A stretch of 64,000 nucleotides of DNA from Bacteroidota bacterium (GTDB taxonomy: Bacteria > Bacteroidota > Bacteroidia > Flavobacteriales_D > Sanyastnellaceae): NCBI GenBank assembly GCA_002746975.1, contig NVXE01000004.1:70187-134186 (forward strand). The letters are read 5' to 3'. This document shows positions 9,954-19,829 of the stretch, one piece after another. How positions within the stretch are numbered: position 1 is the stretch's first letter; the number at the start of each line of letters is the position of its first letter. The translations under genes were made by a program, and so were the position numbers. The notes under the pieces were generated by a model. That model was not told the origin of the DNA. It searched no databases and saw only the letters and a list, made by a program, of their open reading frames with translations.

Positions 9954-10127
9954 CTGGCTAAATAACGAGTACTACAGAAATTAAGTGGTGCGAATTACCT
10001 CACAGCGTTTCTAACAAGAACGTCCACAAGATCTTGTAATGTTGTTTTAAACCTACGGCTATGGTAGTCTTAATTTGTGGGTTTTTTCTTTGCTCAAATA
10101 AGACAAGCTAGAAAGCTTTTGATTAGT

Positions 10128-10667
10128 TCATTTGTCATTCTCCGACTTGTTTAAAAAAGCATCAAGTCTTTGCTTTTGTCTCAAATGATGTTTAAAGTGC
10201 AAAAGAATTAAACGGTACCACTCTTCTGCGTTCAAATAAGAAAATCCGGGGAGCAAAGTTTTGCCTTTTTTGTCAGTTTTAAATTTTTCAAGAGTCCTTT
10301 CCATTTCTTGCTTTACTTTTCGCAACCCCATCTTAATTTCATTAACGCTGTCCGGTTGCTTAGGCGTGTACTCTTCTGATGCTTGGATTTTTATTTTTAT
10401 AGGAGGGAATCCGTTTATAATAAAATAAGAAACAAAGGCCTGTAAATTTTTATTTTCCTTTTTATTTTCCGAAGATTTAAGGCATTGATTAACCTGTTGT
10501 AAATGAGATCTCAATGTCCCATCAATCAGGTGTTGGTATAGTTGTCCCATTGACCAACTCTCGGGCTTTTCCTTTCTCGTTAATTGATTAAAGTCGTAAT
10601 GATCTAACTCCGTTTCCCAAAAATCTAATATCGTAAGAAAGCGATTTAATGTCTTTTTATTGTTCAT
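10128..10667 (-). CDS. DinB-family protein
   Basis: 179-residue DinB-like four-helix protein. Motifs: WSMGQLYQHLIDGTLRSH at the N-terminal side and LLHFKHHLRQKQRL at the C-terminus, giving the usual spaced His residues of a DinB metal site. Related family members transfer bacillithiol or related thiols to electrophiles. I choose the ATG at 10667, since the 18 residues before it are basic and unlike the family. It follows the pirin gene after 25 bases, so probably one transcript with pirin and the permease upstream. Confidence 0.8.
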   Translation of the reverse strand: MNNKKTLNRFLTILDFWETELDHYDFNQLTRKEKPESWSMGQLYQHLIDGTLRSHLQQVNQCLKSSENKKENKNLQAFVSYFIINGFPPIKIKIQASEEYTPKQPDSVNEIKMGLRKVKQEMERTLEKFKTDKKGKTLLPGFSYLNAEEWYRLILLHFKHHLRQKQRLDAFLNKSENDK

Positions 10668-10692
10668 ATTTTGGCGAGCCTTTAAGAAATAT

Positions 10693-11412
10693 TTATCCTT
10701 CGTTATCGTAACCAGAATCAATAGGAGACTTTAAAATGAATAATTCACTTTTACTTTTGGCAATTAAATCGATTTTTGTAATTCCCGACACTTTAGTAAA
10801 ACTGTCTTTTCTCATATCACTTCCCATAATATTAATTTCTCCTTCCATTACGTATAATGAGTGAAAGCTGTTAGCATCAAGATTGAATGAATGCTGTCCT
10901 GCAGGAATTTTATATCGTTTTACTGAAATTCCAGATGCATCTGTTTGAATAGGAGAGCCTTTCCCAACATAAGATTTGACCTCTAATTCACCTTCTTTTA
11001 CCCAATTAAATAATTGAGCAGGATAATCTTTATAATATGGATTCTTTTTTAATGATTTACTATAGTCAGGATTAAACCAAATTTGAAATGCTCTAGATCC
11101 CTTTAAATATTTTTCTGAATGCTGTATCCCACTACCGGCTTTAATATGCTGTACCGCATCAGCGTTTAAAGGAGTCCAAGCATTACTAGCAGTATCAAAA
11201 TGTTCTAACCCGCCTTCAAAAACAAAGGTTAATATTTCAATCCCCTCATGTGGATGCATTGGGAAAGTACCCTCTTCAAGAGCTTCAACATTTGCCCAAT
11301 AAATAAGATTTGAATATAAAGGATCTCCTGCTATAGGTTTGTTCTCTAGAAGTCGTCCTCCAAATAATGAAACCTCTTTCTGCTGTTTTCTAGATTTAAT
11401 TTGTAATTTCAT
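10693..11412 (-). CDS. Pirin-family bicupin protein
   Basis: Pirin-like double cupin. The N-terminal cupin keeps the metal-binding set MHPHEGIEIL (two His), HFD and IQHSE. Bacterial pirins can act as quercetin dioxygenases or bind partner enzymes; the role here is unknown. The C-terminal cupin is less conserved, as is usual. I start at MKLQIK (11412); an ATG three codons earlier (11421) is possible. It lies in a run with an APC permease upstream and DinB downstream. Confidence 0.88.
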   Translation of the reverse strand: MKLQIKSRKQQKEVSLFGGRLLENKPIAGDPLYSNLIYWANVEALEEGTFPMHPHEGIEILTFVFEGGLEHFDTASNAWTPLNADAVQHIKAGSGIQHSEKYLKGSRAFQIWFNPDYSKSLKKNPYYKDYPAQLFNWVKEGELEVKSYVGKGSPIQTDASGISVKRYKIPAGQHSFNLDANSFHSLYVMEGEINIMGSDMRKDSFTKVSGITKIDLIAKSKSELFILKSPIDSGYDNEG

Positions 11413-11465
11413 TAAGTACATTTTTGTTAAAGGTATACCTAGTAAGCTCTATGTAGAACAAGTTT

Positions 11466-12785
11466 TTAATCGCCTTTTCCGAGATTCATTATTGATTTAT
11501 AATTCATTAAGAAATATAATATCGATAATACCCCGAAGAATAATCCGAGGGCAATAATTTTATTGCTTGATAGATTTGATAGAAACCAAATAATTACAAT
11601 TATTGAAAGTATCGGAACTAAAAGGCCGCCAGGTATTTTAAAGCAGTCATCTCTAGAATGTATCTTCTTACGCCTCCTTAATTTGATAGGGGCTATTGAC
11701 ATGCCTAATGCAATAATCAAAGTAGAAGCACTAGATAAAATAGCCAACTCCTGAAATCCTCCGAAGCACGAAAAGATAAAACAAAATGCTGAGAATACGA
11801 TTATGGATACATAGGGAGTCACGTATTTGCTATGAACCTTAGATAACAGCTTAATTGGGATAACATTATCTTTAGATGCTGCGAATAAGATCCTGGGTAT
11901 ACTCAAAATGAAGCTGCTAATTGTTCCAAACATAGAAACGGCTGCCCCTACGGTTAATAATCCAAACCCTACGGGTCCGAAAATCTGGTTTGCAACTTCA
12001 CCTAATGGATTTTCTATATAAGAAGGAAGCGAAGATCCCAAGACTCCCTGTGCAACCGTCTGAACTAATACATAGATTATCCCAACAATAAATACGCTAA
12101 AAAGAATTGCTCTAGGGATAGTACGTTGAGGATTTCGGACCTCGCCACTTACTGAAAGTGCTGAACCGGCACCAGTAAAAGCAAAGAATAAAATAAGAGA
12201 GGTCGTTCCGATTTCGTTTATAGAAGGGGTAATTTCCCACACTAAGTTTGAAATTTCAATATCTTTAAAGCCCCAAAACACGATCAATAAAAGAGGGGCT
12301 ATCTTAATAAAAGTAATAATCTTAACAAAGCCGACTCCCTTTTTAAGACCTATTACATTGATATATCCTAAACCGGAAAATAGAAGCAGAAAAAAGGATA
12401 TTCGAATTATCTCACTTTGAAGAAAAGGGAATAAGCGGAAGATTACAGAAATAACGGCATTTGCTACAGCACCTACTCCTGTTATAGATGCGAGCAACAT
12501 AATACATGCCGCTAAAAACCCAGCGTATTTGCCAAATGTTTTTTCAAAGTAAATATATACCCCGCCAGTCTCAGTTATTTTGCTCCCAACTTCTGCGAAA
12601 CACAACATAATCAAGGTTATTAATATCCCACAGAAAACGTATGCCAAAATACTGGCTGCGCCTAAGTCGGCTGCAACAATAGCAGGCAACACAAATATCC
12701 CTGAACCAATTACGATATTAATAATATTAGAGCTAAGCCCTAAAAAGCCAATTTCTCTTTTTAATTCACCTATTTTGTTACTCAT
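11466..12785 (-). CDS. APC-superfamily amino-acid permease
   Basis: 439-residue, about 12-helix amino-acid/polyamine/organocation transporter. The helix-1 motif is IVIGSGIFVLPAIVAADLG, and FFAFTGAGSALSVSGEVRNPQRTIPRA is the typical helix-6/loop region. It resembles the LAT/cationic amino-acid exchanger branch more than the permease at 6750, which has a different helix-1 sequence. Substrate not assignable. It lies 23 bases after the SCO gene, so it could be transcribed with the copper/nitrite genes, although no functional link is obvious. Confidence 0.88.
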   Translation of the reverse strand: MSNKIGELKREIGFLGLSSNIINIVIGSGIFVLPAIVAADLGAASILAYVFCGILITLIMLCFAEVGSKITETGGVYIYFEKTFGKYAGFLAACIMLLASITGVGAVANAVISVIFRLFPFLQSEIIRISFFLLLFSGLGYINVIGLKKGVGFVKIITFIKIAPLLLIVFWGFKDIEISNLVWEITPSINEIGTTSLILFFAFTGAGSALSVSGEVRNPQRTIPRAILFSVFIVGIIYVLVQTVAQGVLGSSLPSYIENPLGEVANQIFGPVGFGLLTVGAAVSMFGTISSFILSIPRILFAASKDNVIPIKLLSKVHSKYVTPYVSIIVFSAFCFIFSCFGGFQELAILSSASTLIIALGMSIAPIKLRRRKKIHSRDDCFKIPGGLLVPILSIIVIIWFLSNLSSNKIIALGLFFGVLSILYFLMNYKSIMNLGKGD

Positions 12786-12808
12786 AGACTTGACAATATG
12801 TGATGCGC

Positions 12809-13516
12809 TTATTCAACCAACTCTGTAATCTTAGAGGTTATGACATCATTATCAACCCCTAAGCCTTCTTGTTGGTAATATAGCACACCTTGCTCATCAA
12901 AGACACTTATTATATTAGAGTGAGAAAACAGGATAGGAGAAATTTGTTTGTACTTAACAGCTAATACGTTAGAGAATTCTCGGACATCCTCAACAGTCCC
13001 TTGCAAAAAGACCCATTGGTCATTATCCATTTTGTTTTCAATAGCATATTCTTTTAACCTTTCTGGAGTATCAGTATCAGGGTCTATACTTACGAATACG
13101 TATTTAACGGCACTACTGTTAACTTTATCGTGAATATTTCTAATATCAGCAACTAATCTTGGGCAGGCTGATTTACAAGTTGTATAAATCATTACCATTA
13201 CTAAGACATCGCCTTTAAGTTCTTTAAGCTCAATGGTTTTGTTATTTTGGGTATTCCATTTTGAGGTAAGATTGAAAATAGACTCCTCGGAGATGTAGTT
13301 TTCATCTGCATTTATCGTTTCAATAGTTGCATTTATGTTTTTTAAATCCATAGAACAAACTGGGCAGGTACCTTTTTGCTGATATGTTTTTTCTCCTTCG
13401 CATTTCATAGGGCATTGATATTCAGTTTTTGATTTATCAATAGCCCCATTATTACAAGAGTTGAATAAGAATAAAGCAGTAAGCAAAAAAAATGACAGGA
13501 GAATGTTTTTTTGCAT
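12809..13516 (-). CDS. SCO1/SenC copper-chaperone lipoprotein with heavy-metal-binding domain
   Basis: A lipoprotein signal (cysteine in LFLFNSC) is followed by a small heavy-metal-binding module with two CP motifs (CPMKCEG and CPVCSMDL), then a SCO/thioredoxin-fold domain. The SCO copper ligands are visible as TCKSACP (CxxxC) and a distal His in LFSHSNIISVF. SCO proteins deliver copper to copper sites in respiratory enzymes. Lying in the nirK cluster, it may load the copper nitrite reductase rather than cytochrome oxidase; that is inference. The ATG at 13516 is chosen because it puts a clean lipoprotein signal at the N-terminus; the frame is open to 13546, which would overlap nirV. Confidence 0.9.
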   Translation of the reverse strand: MQKNILLSFFLLTALFLFNSCNNGAIDKSKTEYQCPMKCEGEKTYQQKGTCPVCSMDLKNINATIETINADENYISEESIFNLTSKWNTQNNKTIELKELKGDVLVMVMIYTTCKSACPRLVADIRNIHDKVNSSAVKYVFVSIDPDTDTPERLKEYAIENKMDNDQWVFLQGTVEDVREFSNVLAVKYKQISPILFSHSNIISVFDEQGVLYYQQEGLGVDNDVITSKITELVE

Positions 13517-13530
13517 AATATTCAGTTTTA

Positions 13531-14292
13531 TTAATCTTTTGCACACCTAAAGCCTAAATTTAAAATACAGTAATTTGCTTTAACACTGCTCCTAAATGCA
13601 TACCTCATAAAAGCCGCATAATTCATTAAATCAGAAGCCCCAACACTAGCTCCAGCACAAAATAGTTGTCCATCGGCATTTTTGCTATTACGAGACTCTC
13701 CCGAAATAATAACAGAATTGAAATCGCTAGTCCATTCCCATATCAAGCCATGCATATCCCAAACCCCCCAATAATTTCTGAAAGTACTTCCGACAGAACG
13801 CCTGTATGTCTTTGGACTTTCATATCCAGAAGTAATTTTTTGGTTAAAAAGACTGTCTTTTTGAGCATTCCTATCAGTTTGATTTGCCATAGCCACATAT
13901 TCCCACTCATTCATCGTAGGCAGTCTTTTACCCTGACATCTACAATAGGCTTTCGCAGAAAACCAAGAAACCGACGTAACGGGGGATAGAGGGTTCACAA
14001 GATTACCCAAAGTGGTGTCATTTTCCCATTGAGATAAATAACTAGCTTCAGCAAATAGCTTAATCACTTTAGACTTTTTCCACTTAGGATTTTTCTGCAC
14101 AAAATCTAAATACTGCTGATTTGTCACAGGATATGTATCTAGTAAAAAATCATCAACCACAACACTAATTGTATCAGAACCGTATAAAGGAATAAACTCC
14201 CCCTTTCTGATTTCTTCCATAGGAACTTGCACTTGACTAAAGCAAACCACTTGAGCTAAAAAACATATTGTAAAAAATTGAAGTTTAATCAT
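13531..14292 (-). CDS. nirV: NirV-like SUMF1/FGE-family protein
   Basis: Signal peptide (about 1-19, VVCFSQ) and a formylglycine-generating-enzyme-type fold: FLLDTYPVTNQQYLDFV, then PVTSVSWFSAKAYCRCQGKRLPT, then IWEWTSDF, and the C-terminal NLGFRCAKD. The LFCAGASVGASD...NYAAFMRYAFRSS stretch matches my memory of NirV proteins, which accompany copper nitrite reductase genes. True FGEs use two active-site Cys that bind copper; here the first (FC) is kept, while the second position appears lost. So formylglycine synthesis is unlikely and a structural or copper role is possible. It lies 9 bases after the porin stop. Confidence 0.82.
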   Translation of the reverse strand: MIKLQFFTICFLAQVVCFSQVQVPMEEIRKGEFIPLYGSDTISVVVDDFLLDTYPVTNQQYLDFVQKNPKWKKSKVIKLFAEASYLSQWENDTTLGNLVNPLSPVTSVSWFSAKAYCRCQGKRLPTMNEWEYVAMANQTDRNAQKDSLFNQKITSGYESPKTYRRSVGSTFRNYWGVWDMHGLIWEWTSDFNSVIISGESRNSKNADGQLFCAGASVGASDLMNYAAFMRYAFRSSVKANYCILNLGFRCAKD

Positions 14293-14301
14293 TTTTTACA
14301 G

Positions 14302-15747
14302 CTACTCGTTTTGAGATAAAAAATCGGGTTTAATGATAATCATTAACCATCCCCAATTATTATTTTGGCTAACCCTTCCCTGCCCCTCATAGTTTACCAC
14401 ACCCTTAACATACGCGAGTGTTTCTGTCGCAAGCATTACGGAATAACCAGCCTTAAGTACAACACCTTTTGAGATGTCAGTGCCAAATGTGAAATCGAAT
14501 TCAGTGCCAAAATATGATGGCATAGTTTGCAACTGATCCACGCCTGAGATGTTGCCTATTGTTGCTAAAGCTATTTGATTTTCCTGATCAATCTTAAATC
14601 CGTCTAACACCTCATTCGCCGCAGAAAAAGCATGAACGTCTAGGCCATACCAATAATTATCCTTTTTGTGTTTTAATTTCATATATACATCACGAAGTCC
14701 TACGTTTCCAACGTGGTTTCCAACATAGAAATAATCCATAAAGCCATTAAACTTATGATTCGTACCATACAAAGGGGTGAAGGAATGTGTCTTAGTTCTA
14801 TAACTATATGAGGTATCTGCCAAACTTTGTCCGCTTAAATATTCATATCCGATAGTAGATGTAAGATGATCAGTAATGTTATATGATACATCACCACTAA
14901 AATTTATTGCCGAAATATGCTTATCGTAGTCTCCGTTAATATCGGTGAAGACTTGAGTTCTATCTCCTAATATTCCAGTTTGGTAATAAAAGGAAGCATT
15001 TGAGGACACCTTACCTTTTGTATAAACCAAACGCGTACCCATAGTCTGACTGTACTTGTCGTTATAGGTAATATCTGTTGGCTGATTATTTATTCTGACA
15101 GAATCTAATTGTTCTTTCCCATTATTTAAAAATAGCAGACTCACGTTAAAATTATCATTAAACTTATTGTGTATCCAGAAATATTGAAATGATTTATAGT
15201 TCCCTTTCGATGCCGTTGTATTTTCTAAAGCAGCTTTGTCTTGATTGTATGCTCCAGCAATTTGAAATTGGAGATTTCCCTTATTGTAAATAAACATCGC
15301 AGCATCATGGCTTCTAGCTTGTTGAGCCCAGTTTACATTTCCAAAAATCCTACTATCATCTAAAATAATTTCCTGACGTCCGAATTTAAAGGAAAGATAC
15401 TTATTCAAAAAGGCTTCTCCCCAAGCTTCATGTAGGCTTAGATAGGCCCCATTTGGATTAATTCCGGAATACGTACTGATTAATTGCGGTTGGCTACCCC
15501 ATACATGTATGTCTTGAAGAGACATTTTAACTCTGTAGCCGTCAGCTTTATATCCAAAATTTAATCTAGTTCTCTGTTGTACAAATGCGGCAGGGTTTTG
15601 AGCAGAATCGGTTACGCTTTTATATCCATGTCTGTACTCAAAACGAGGTCGTAGCTCTCCAGTTATTGAGAGTTGAGCTATAATGGAATTATTAATAATT
15701 AAAAGTCCAAATAAGCTAAAAATTAGTTTGGTTATATTCTTCCTCAT
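14302..15747 (-). CDS. Outer-membrane beta-barrel porin, alginate-export family
   Basis: 481 residues with a signal peptide (ends IIAQ) and an alternating amphipathic beta pattern throughout, beginning SITGELRPRFEYRHGY as in alginate_exp-type porins. FGRQEIILDDSRIFGNVNWAQQARSHDA is the conserved block of that family. It sits between nirK and nirV in a tight minus-strand run, a layout seen around nirK in Bacteroidota. It may admit nitrite or release a product. It is not evidence of alginate export, since no alginate genes are near. Confidence 0.82.
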   Translation of the reverse strand: MRKNITKLIFSLFGLLIINNSIIAQLSITGELRPRFEYRHGYKSVTDSAQNPAAFVQQRTRLNFGYKADGYRVKMSLQDIHVWGSQPQLISTYSGINPNGAYLSLHEAWGEAFLNKYLSFKFGRQEIILDDSRIFGNVNWAQQARSHDAAMFIYNKGNLQFQIAGAYNQDKAALENTTASKGNYKSFQYFWIHNKFNDNFNVSLLFLNNGKEQLDSVRINNQPTDITYNDKYSQTMGTRLVYTKGKVSSNASFYYQTGILGDRTQVFTDINGDYDKHISAINFSGDVSYNITDHLTSTIGYEYLSGQSLADTSYSYRTKTHSFTPLYGTNHKFNGFMDYFYVGNHVGNVGLRDVYMKLKHKKDNYWYGLDVHAFSAANEVLDGFKIDQENQIALATIGNISGVDQLQTMPSYFGTEFDFTFGTDISKGVVLKAGYSVMLATETLAYVKGVVNYEGQGRVSQNNNWGWLMIIIKPDFLSQNE

Positions 15748-15796
15748 GGTAATTTGAATTTATAAGGATTCTAGTTAAACACATCGAGACTTATTT

Positions 15797-17233
15797 TTAC
15801 TGGTTTTTAACTTCAGCAACCATACTAGGAGTTATTTCAGATTTATTATTCCCCCAATTGTTATAAACGTAGGTAAGAACATTTGCGACTTCCTCATTTG
15901 TTAATACTTGGGCAGGCATTACACCGTTGAATGATTTACCATTAACAGTAAACGGACCGGTTTTTCCGTTAAGAACAACATCAATTGCACGATTAACATC
16001 TGCATTTAAGAAATCGGAACCAGAAAGAGGAGGGAAAGCACTTGGTATTCCTTGTCCATTTTGTTGATGGCAAGCGATACAGGTTTTAAGGTAAACTTGT
16101 TTTCCTAAAGTAATTCTATCATCTTTAGATGCAGCGATTGAAGCTTTCGGAGCAGGATTAGTAACCTGAATTGCCCCCCCCTCAGGATGGTAAACCCCTT
16201 CTTCTATTTTACCTTTAAATAGCTTTTCATCTTCTTTTCCCTGTACTTTCAACATACCTAAAGCACCTTTGTTGAATGCTCTAAAAATCGAATGGTCTAC
16301 TAATAAAAAAGTGCCGGGCACTTCTACCTTCAACTCTACCATGGCTGCTCCTCCAGCTGGAATCAAAGTGGTTTGGACATCGTGATTAACTAAAGACCCC
16401 GCCTCAACGTTAACGTTATCAAAATGTTCTCCAATTATATGGAAAGAAGAAATTAAGTTAGGCCCGATGTTTCCCATAAAAATCCTAACGGTTTCGCCTA
16501 CGTTAGCAGTAAGAGCGTTATCTCCGACTAAAGCACCAACTTTACCGTTAAAAACAACATAATCAGGGTTTTCAGCAATTGCTTTTTCCATACTAAAAGG
16601 TTGTAATCCAGGCTGTCCATTTTTACCTTTTGTATAGAACTCACTTTGCATTACATAGTACTCTCTGTCCACTTCAGGCAAACCTCCTTCTGGTTCAACT
16701 AATATTAAACCGTACATACCATTTGCAATATGCATTCCTACTGGTGCAGTTGCGCAGTGATAAATGTATAATCCTGGATGTAATGTTTTAAATTCAAAAG
16801 TAACTTCATGTCCAGGCGCCACGAGCGATGATTTGGCTCCTCCACCTGTTCCCGTTACAGCATGCATGTCAATATTGTGTGCAAGCTTATTATTAGGGTT
16901 GTTTTTTAAGGTGACCTTAACCTCATCGCCAACTCTTGTTCTAATAAACTTTCCTGGAACTTGTCCTCCGAAAGTCCAGTAGACATATTTCACACCGTCT
17001 GCTAGCTCTCCTTCTTTCTCAAGAATTTCAAGACTGACTTCTACGACTTTTGCTCTACGATCTCCGACTGGAGGAGGAACATTAGGAGCGTCTGTAAGCT
17101 CGGCTGTAATCCTTCCATGAATCATAATTTGTGTTGGGTCAACAGGTTTCTTTTCTTCTTCAGTTCCATTAATGGAACAAGCGGTAAGTAAAACGATACT
17201 TGACAGAGCTAAAATACTAATTGATTTTTTCAT
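15797..17233 (-). CDS. nirK: Copper nitrite reductase (AniA type) with C-terminal cytochrome c
   Basis: Reduces nitrite to NO. The lipobox LLTAC (Cys 19) predicts a lipoprotein. Two cupredoxin domains follow. Ligands are all visible: HNIDMH (type 1 His, catalytic Asp, type 2 His; about 118-123), YHC (type 2 His, type 1 Cys; about 158-160), then APVGMHIANGM (type 1 His and Met), the catalytic SSFH, and LVDHSIF (type 2 His). The CATAPVGMH spacing matches Neisseria AniA (class II). After about residue 365 comes a class I cytochrome c with CIACH and a distal Met in GVMPAQ. The fused haem domain should hand electrons to the copper site. It lies 112 bases after copA and heads the porin-nirV-SCO run. 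Confidence 0.95.
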   Translation of the reverse strand: MKKSISILALSSIVLLTACSINGTEEEKKPVDPTQIMIHGRITAELTDAPNVPPPVGDRRAKVVEVSLEILEKEGELADGVKYVYWTFGGQVPGKFIRTRVGDEVKVTLKNNPNNKLAHNIDMHAVTGTGGGAKSSLVAPGHEVTFEFKTLHPGLYIYHCATAPVGMHIANGMYGLILVEPEGGLPEVDREYYVMQSEFYTKGKNGQPGLQPFSMEKAIAENPDYVVFNGKVGALVGDNALTANVGETVRIFMGNIGPNLISSFHIIGEHFDNVNVEAGSLVNHDVQTTLIPAGGAAMVELKVEVPGTFLLVDHSIFRAFNKGALGMLKVQGKEDEKLFKGKIEEGVYHPEGGAIQVTNPAPKASIAASKDDRITLGKQVYLKTCIACHQQNGQGIPSAFPPLSGSDFLNADVNRAIDVVLNGKTGPFTVNGKSFNGVMPAQVLTNEEVANVLTYVYNNWGNNKSEITPSMVAEVKNQ

Positions 17234-17345
17234 GATTTAACATTCAATTATTTAATAACTTACAAAGGCCGCGCGGTTAAGCGTTTGTTACAAGCAAGTT
17301 ACGATATAATCGAGATTAACATCCTGTTTTAGGCAACTATTTTTA

Positions 17346-19829
17346 TTATTTATTCAAATCTATATTTCTTAATCGTAAAGAGTTTCCAATAACAGAAACA
17401 GAACTAAAACTCATCGTTGCTGCTGCTATCATAGGGGATAATAATAGCCCGAAAAAAGGATATAATAAACCTGCGGCTATAGGTACTCCAAGTACATTAT
17501 ATATAAAGGCAAAGAACAAGTTTTGTTTTATATTTCTCATAACCGATTTGCCCAGGTTTATAGACTTTACAATACCCATCAAATCGCCTTTTACAAGCGT
17601 CACTTCACTGCTTTCAATTGCAACATCTGTTCCCGTACCCATTGCAATACCAATATCTGCTTGTGCTAACGCAGGAGCGTCATTAATTCCATCACCTGCC
17701 ATCGCGACGACTTTGCCCTCGGATTGTAATTTTTTAATGACTTCTAATTTATCTTCAGGTAAACATTCTGCTTGAAAAGAAGCCAAATTCAATTGATCTG
17801 CTACTGATTTTGCTGTTCTTGTATTATCACCAGTCAACATAATTACCTCAATTCCTTCTTCCTGCAAGCGCGCGATAGCGTTTTTACTGGTTTCTTTTAT
17901 GGCGTCAGTAATAGTAACATAACCCAATACACTTTCATTAACCGCAATAAAAGAAACGGTCTTTCCTAGTTTCTGTTCTTCAACTACCATGTCATCAATT
18001 TCTTTAGAAATGGATGCTTTAACTTGTTCCATTAACTTTTTGTTACCCAGTGTAATTTTTTTGTCGTCAACAGTTCCAATAACACCTTTTCCCATAACGG
18101 CTTCGAAATTTTGTGTGTCTTTAATTTCCAACCCTTTTTCTTTACCGTAATTAACAATTGCCTCAGCTAAAGGATGTTCGCTATGCTGGTTTATTGAGGC
18201 GATATATACCAACAGTTCTTTATCAAATTTACCAGAAGCATTAACTACTTTTTCTACAGATGGTTTTCCTTCTGTAATAGTTCCAGTTTTATCAGTAATT
18301 AAAACATCTACTTTATTTAGATTTTCTAACGCTTCAGCATTTTTTATTAAAACGCCATTTTGAGCACCTTTTCCAACACCTACCATTACTGCCATAGGTG
18401 TTGCTAAACCCAAGGCACACGGACAGGCAATTATAAGTACGGCGATGGCATTAACAAAGGCATATACCAATGCTGGTTCAGGCCCAAAAATCTTCCAAAC
18501 AATAAAAGTTATTATAGAAATTAGTATAACTATTGGCACAAAATATGTAGAAATTTTATCAGCCAATTTTTGAACGGGAGCACGACTTCTACTTGCGTTA
18601 TTTACCATTTGAATGATTTGCGATAGAAGGGTTTCAGACCCAACTTTTTCTGCAGACATAACAAAAGATTTGTTACCATTAATGGTTCCTGAACTAACTA
18701 AATCACCCACTTTTTTATCCACAGGTATGGGCTCACCTGTTATCATGGACTCATCTACATTACTGTGTCCATCAGTAATTATCCCATCAACTGGAATTTT
18801 ATCACCTGGTTTTACACGTAACAAGTCACCTTTCTTAATTGAGTGAATAGGTACCACCTTATCACCGTCAGGTGTTACCAAAACAGCTTCACTTGGTGCT
18901 AATTTCAGTAATTCTTTAATTGCTCCACTAGTTTGGCTATGTGCTCTAGCTTCTAATAATTGACCAAGTAAAACCAAAGTCAATATTACGGTAACGGCTT
19001 CAAAATAGACGAATACTGTTCCGCTTTCGGTTTTAAATTGCTGAGGGAATACATCAGGAAAAAGTAAAGCAAAGACACTAAATAGAAAGGCAACACCGGC
19101 ACCTATTCCTATTAAAGTAAACATATTCAAATTCCACGTTTTTATGGATGTATATGCGCGTTCAAAAAACATCCACGTTGCGTAGAACACAACAGGTATA
19201 GATAATGCAAACTGAATCCAATTCCACGTTAATTGATCAAATACTTTAGCTAAAGGATTGCCAGGGATTAATTCCCCCATAGCAAGAATGAATATAGGAA
19301 CCGTAAATAAAATTGCTATTTTAATTTTTTTAAGCAACTTCTGATAGGTTTTATCTTCTTCGCTTTCGGTGGGCTCCATAGGGATTAAATCCATTCCACA
19401 TATAGGACAAGCACCTCTTTCATCACGAATGATTTCTGGGTGCATAGGGCAGGTATATTGAAAAGCTGCTTGTAGTCTAGGCTGTTCGACCAAATCCATT
19501 CCACAAACCGGACAATTACCAGATTTATCATAAGTTTTTTCACCCTCACAATGCATAGGACAATAAAATGTGCCGTTTCCCTCTACAGGCTTTTTTGCTT
19601 CAGAATGTTTCTCATGACCAGGCATTTCAATGGTATAATGTAAACCCGCTTTAAGTAAAGTCTCCTGCAATTTATCTAATGAAATATGCGAAGTCATCTC
19701 TAAAGTAACCTCGTTCTTTTTAAGGTCGGCTTCTACTTTTGTAATAGCATTTAAACTACCCAAAGCAGACTCTACATTGGTTTTACAACCATTGCAAGTC
19801 ATTCCGGTGATTTTGTATGTATGTTTCAT
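17346..19829 (-). CDS. copA: Copper-exporting P1B-type ATPase
   Basis: 827-residue P-type ATPase pumping Cu(I) out of the cytosol. Order: HMA domain with MTCNGC (Cys 12, Cys 15), two heavy-metal-binding modules ([15 protein letters not shown] about 89-112; [14 protein letters not shown] about 126-147), eight membrane segments, the intramembrane CPC in [11 protein letters not shown] (about 467), the phosphorylation loop DKTGT (about 510), and hinge [12 protein letters not shown]. It precedes nirK on the same strand by 112 bases. Co-location with a copper enzyme and SCO suggests it keeps copper balance or supplies periplasmic copper for NirK. Regulation not visible; no CueR or CsoR gene is near. 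Confidence 0.96.
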   Translation of the reverse strand: MKHTYKITGMTCNGCKTNVESALGSLNAITKVEADLKKNEVTLEMTSHISLDKLQETLLKAGLHYTIEMPGHEKHSEAKKPVEGNGTFYCPMHCEGEKTYDKSGNCPVCGMDLVEQPRLQAAFQYTCPMHPEIIRDERGACPICGMDLIPMEPTESEEDKTYQKLLKKIKIAILFTVPIFILAMGELIPGNPLAKVFDQLTWNWIQFALSIPVVFYATWMFFERAYTSIKTWNLNMFTLIGIGAGVAFLFSVFALLFPDVFPQQFKTESGTVFVYFEAVTVILTLVLLGQLLEARAHSQTSGAIKELLKLAPSEAVLVTPDGDKVVPIHSIKKGDLLRVKPGDKIPVDGIITDGHSNVDESMITGEPIPVDKKVGDLVSSGTINGNKSFVMSAEKVGSETLLSQIIQMVNNASRSRAPVQKLADKISTYFVPIVILISIITFIVWKIFGPEPALVYAFVNAIAVLIIACPCALGLATPMAVMVGVGKGAQNGVLIKNAEALENLNKVDVLITDKTGTITEGKPSVEKVVNASGKFDKELLVYIASINQHSEHPLAEAIVNYGKEKGLEIKDTQNFEAVMGKGVIGTVDDKKITLGNKKLMEQVKASISKEIDDMVVEEQKLGKTVSFIAVNESVLGYVTITDAIKETSKNAIARLQEEGIEVIMLTGDNTRTAKSVADQLNLASFQAECLPEDKLEVIKKLQSEGKVVAMAGDGINDAPALAQADIGIAMGTGTDVAIESSEVTLVKGDLMGIVKSINLGKSVMRNIKQNLFFAFIYNVLGVPIAAGLLYPFFGLLLSPMIAAATMSFSSVSVIGNSLRLRNIDLNK

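Noticed and set aside
13666-13989. 107-residue plus-strand frame opposite nirV
   Set aside because: Shadow frame; nirV motifs are clear on the other strand.
17234-17345. FNR/CRP-type site upstream of nirK
   Set aside because: A GTTAC...GTTAC direct repeat (about 17288-17303) is present but not the inverted TTGAT-N4-ATCAA pattern; no call made.
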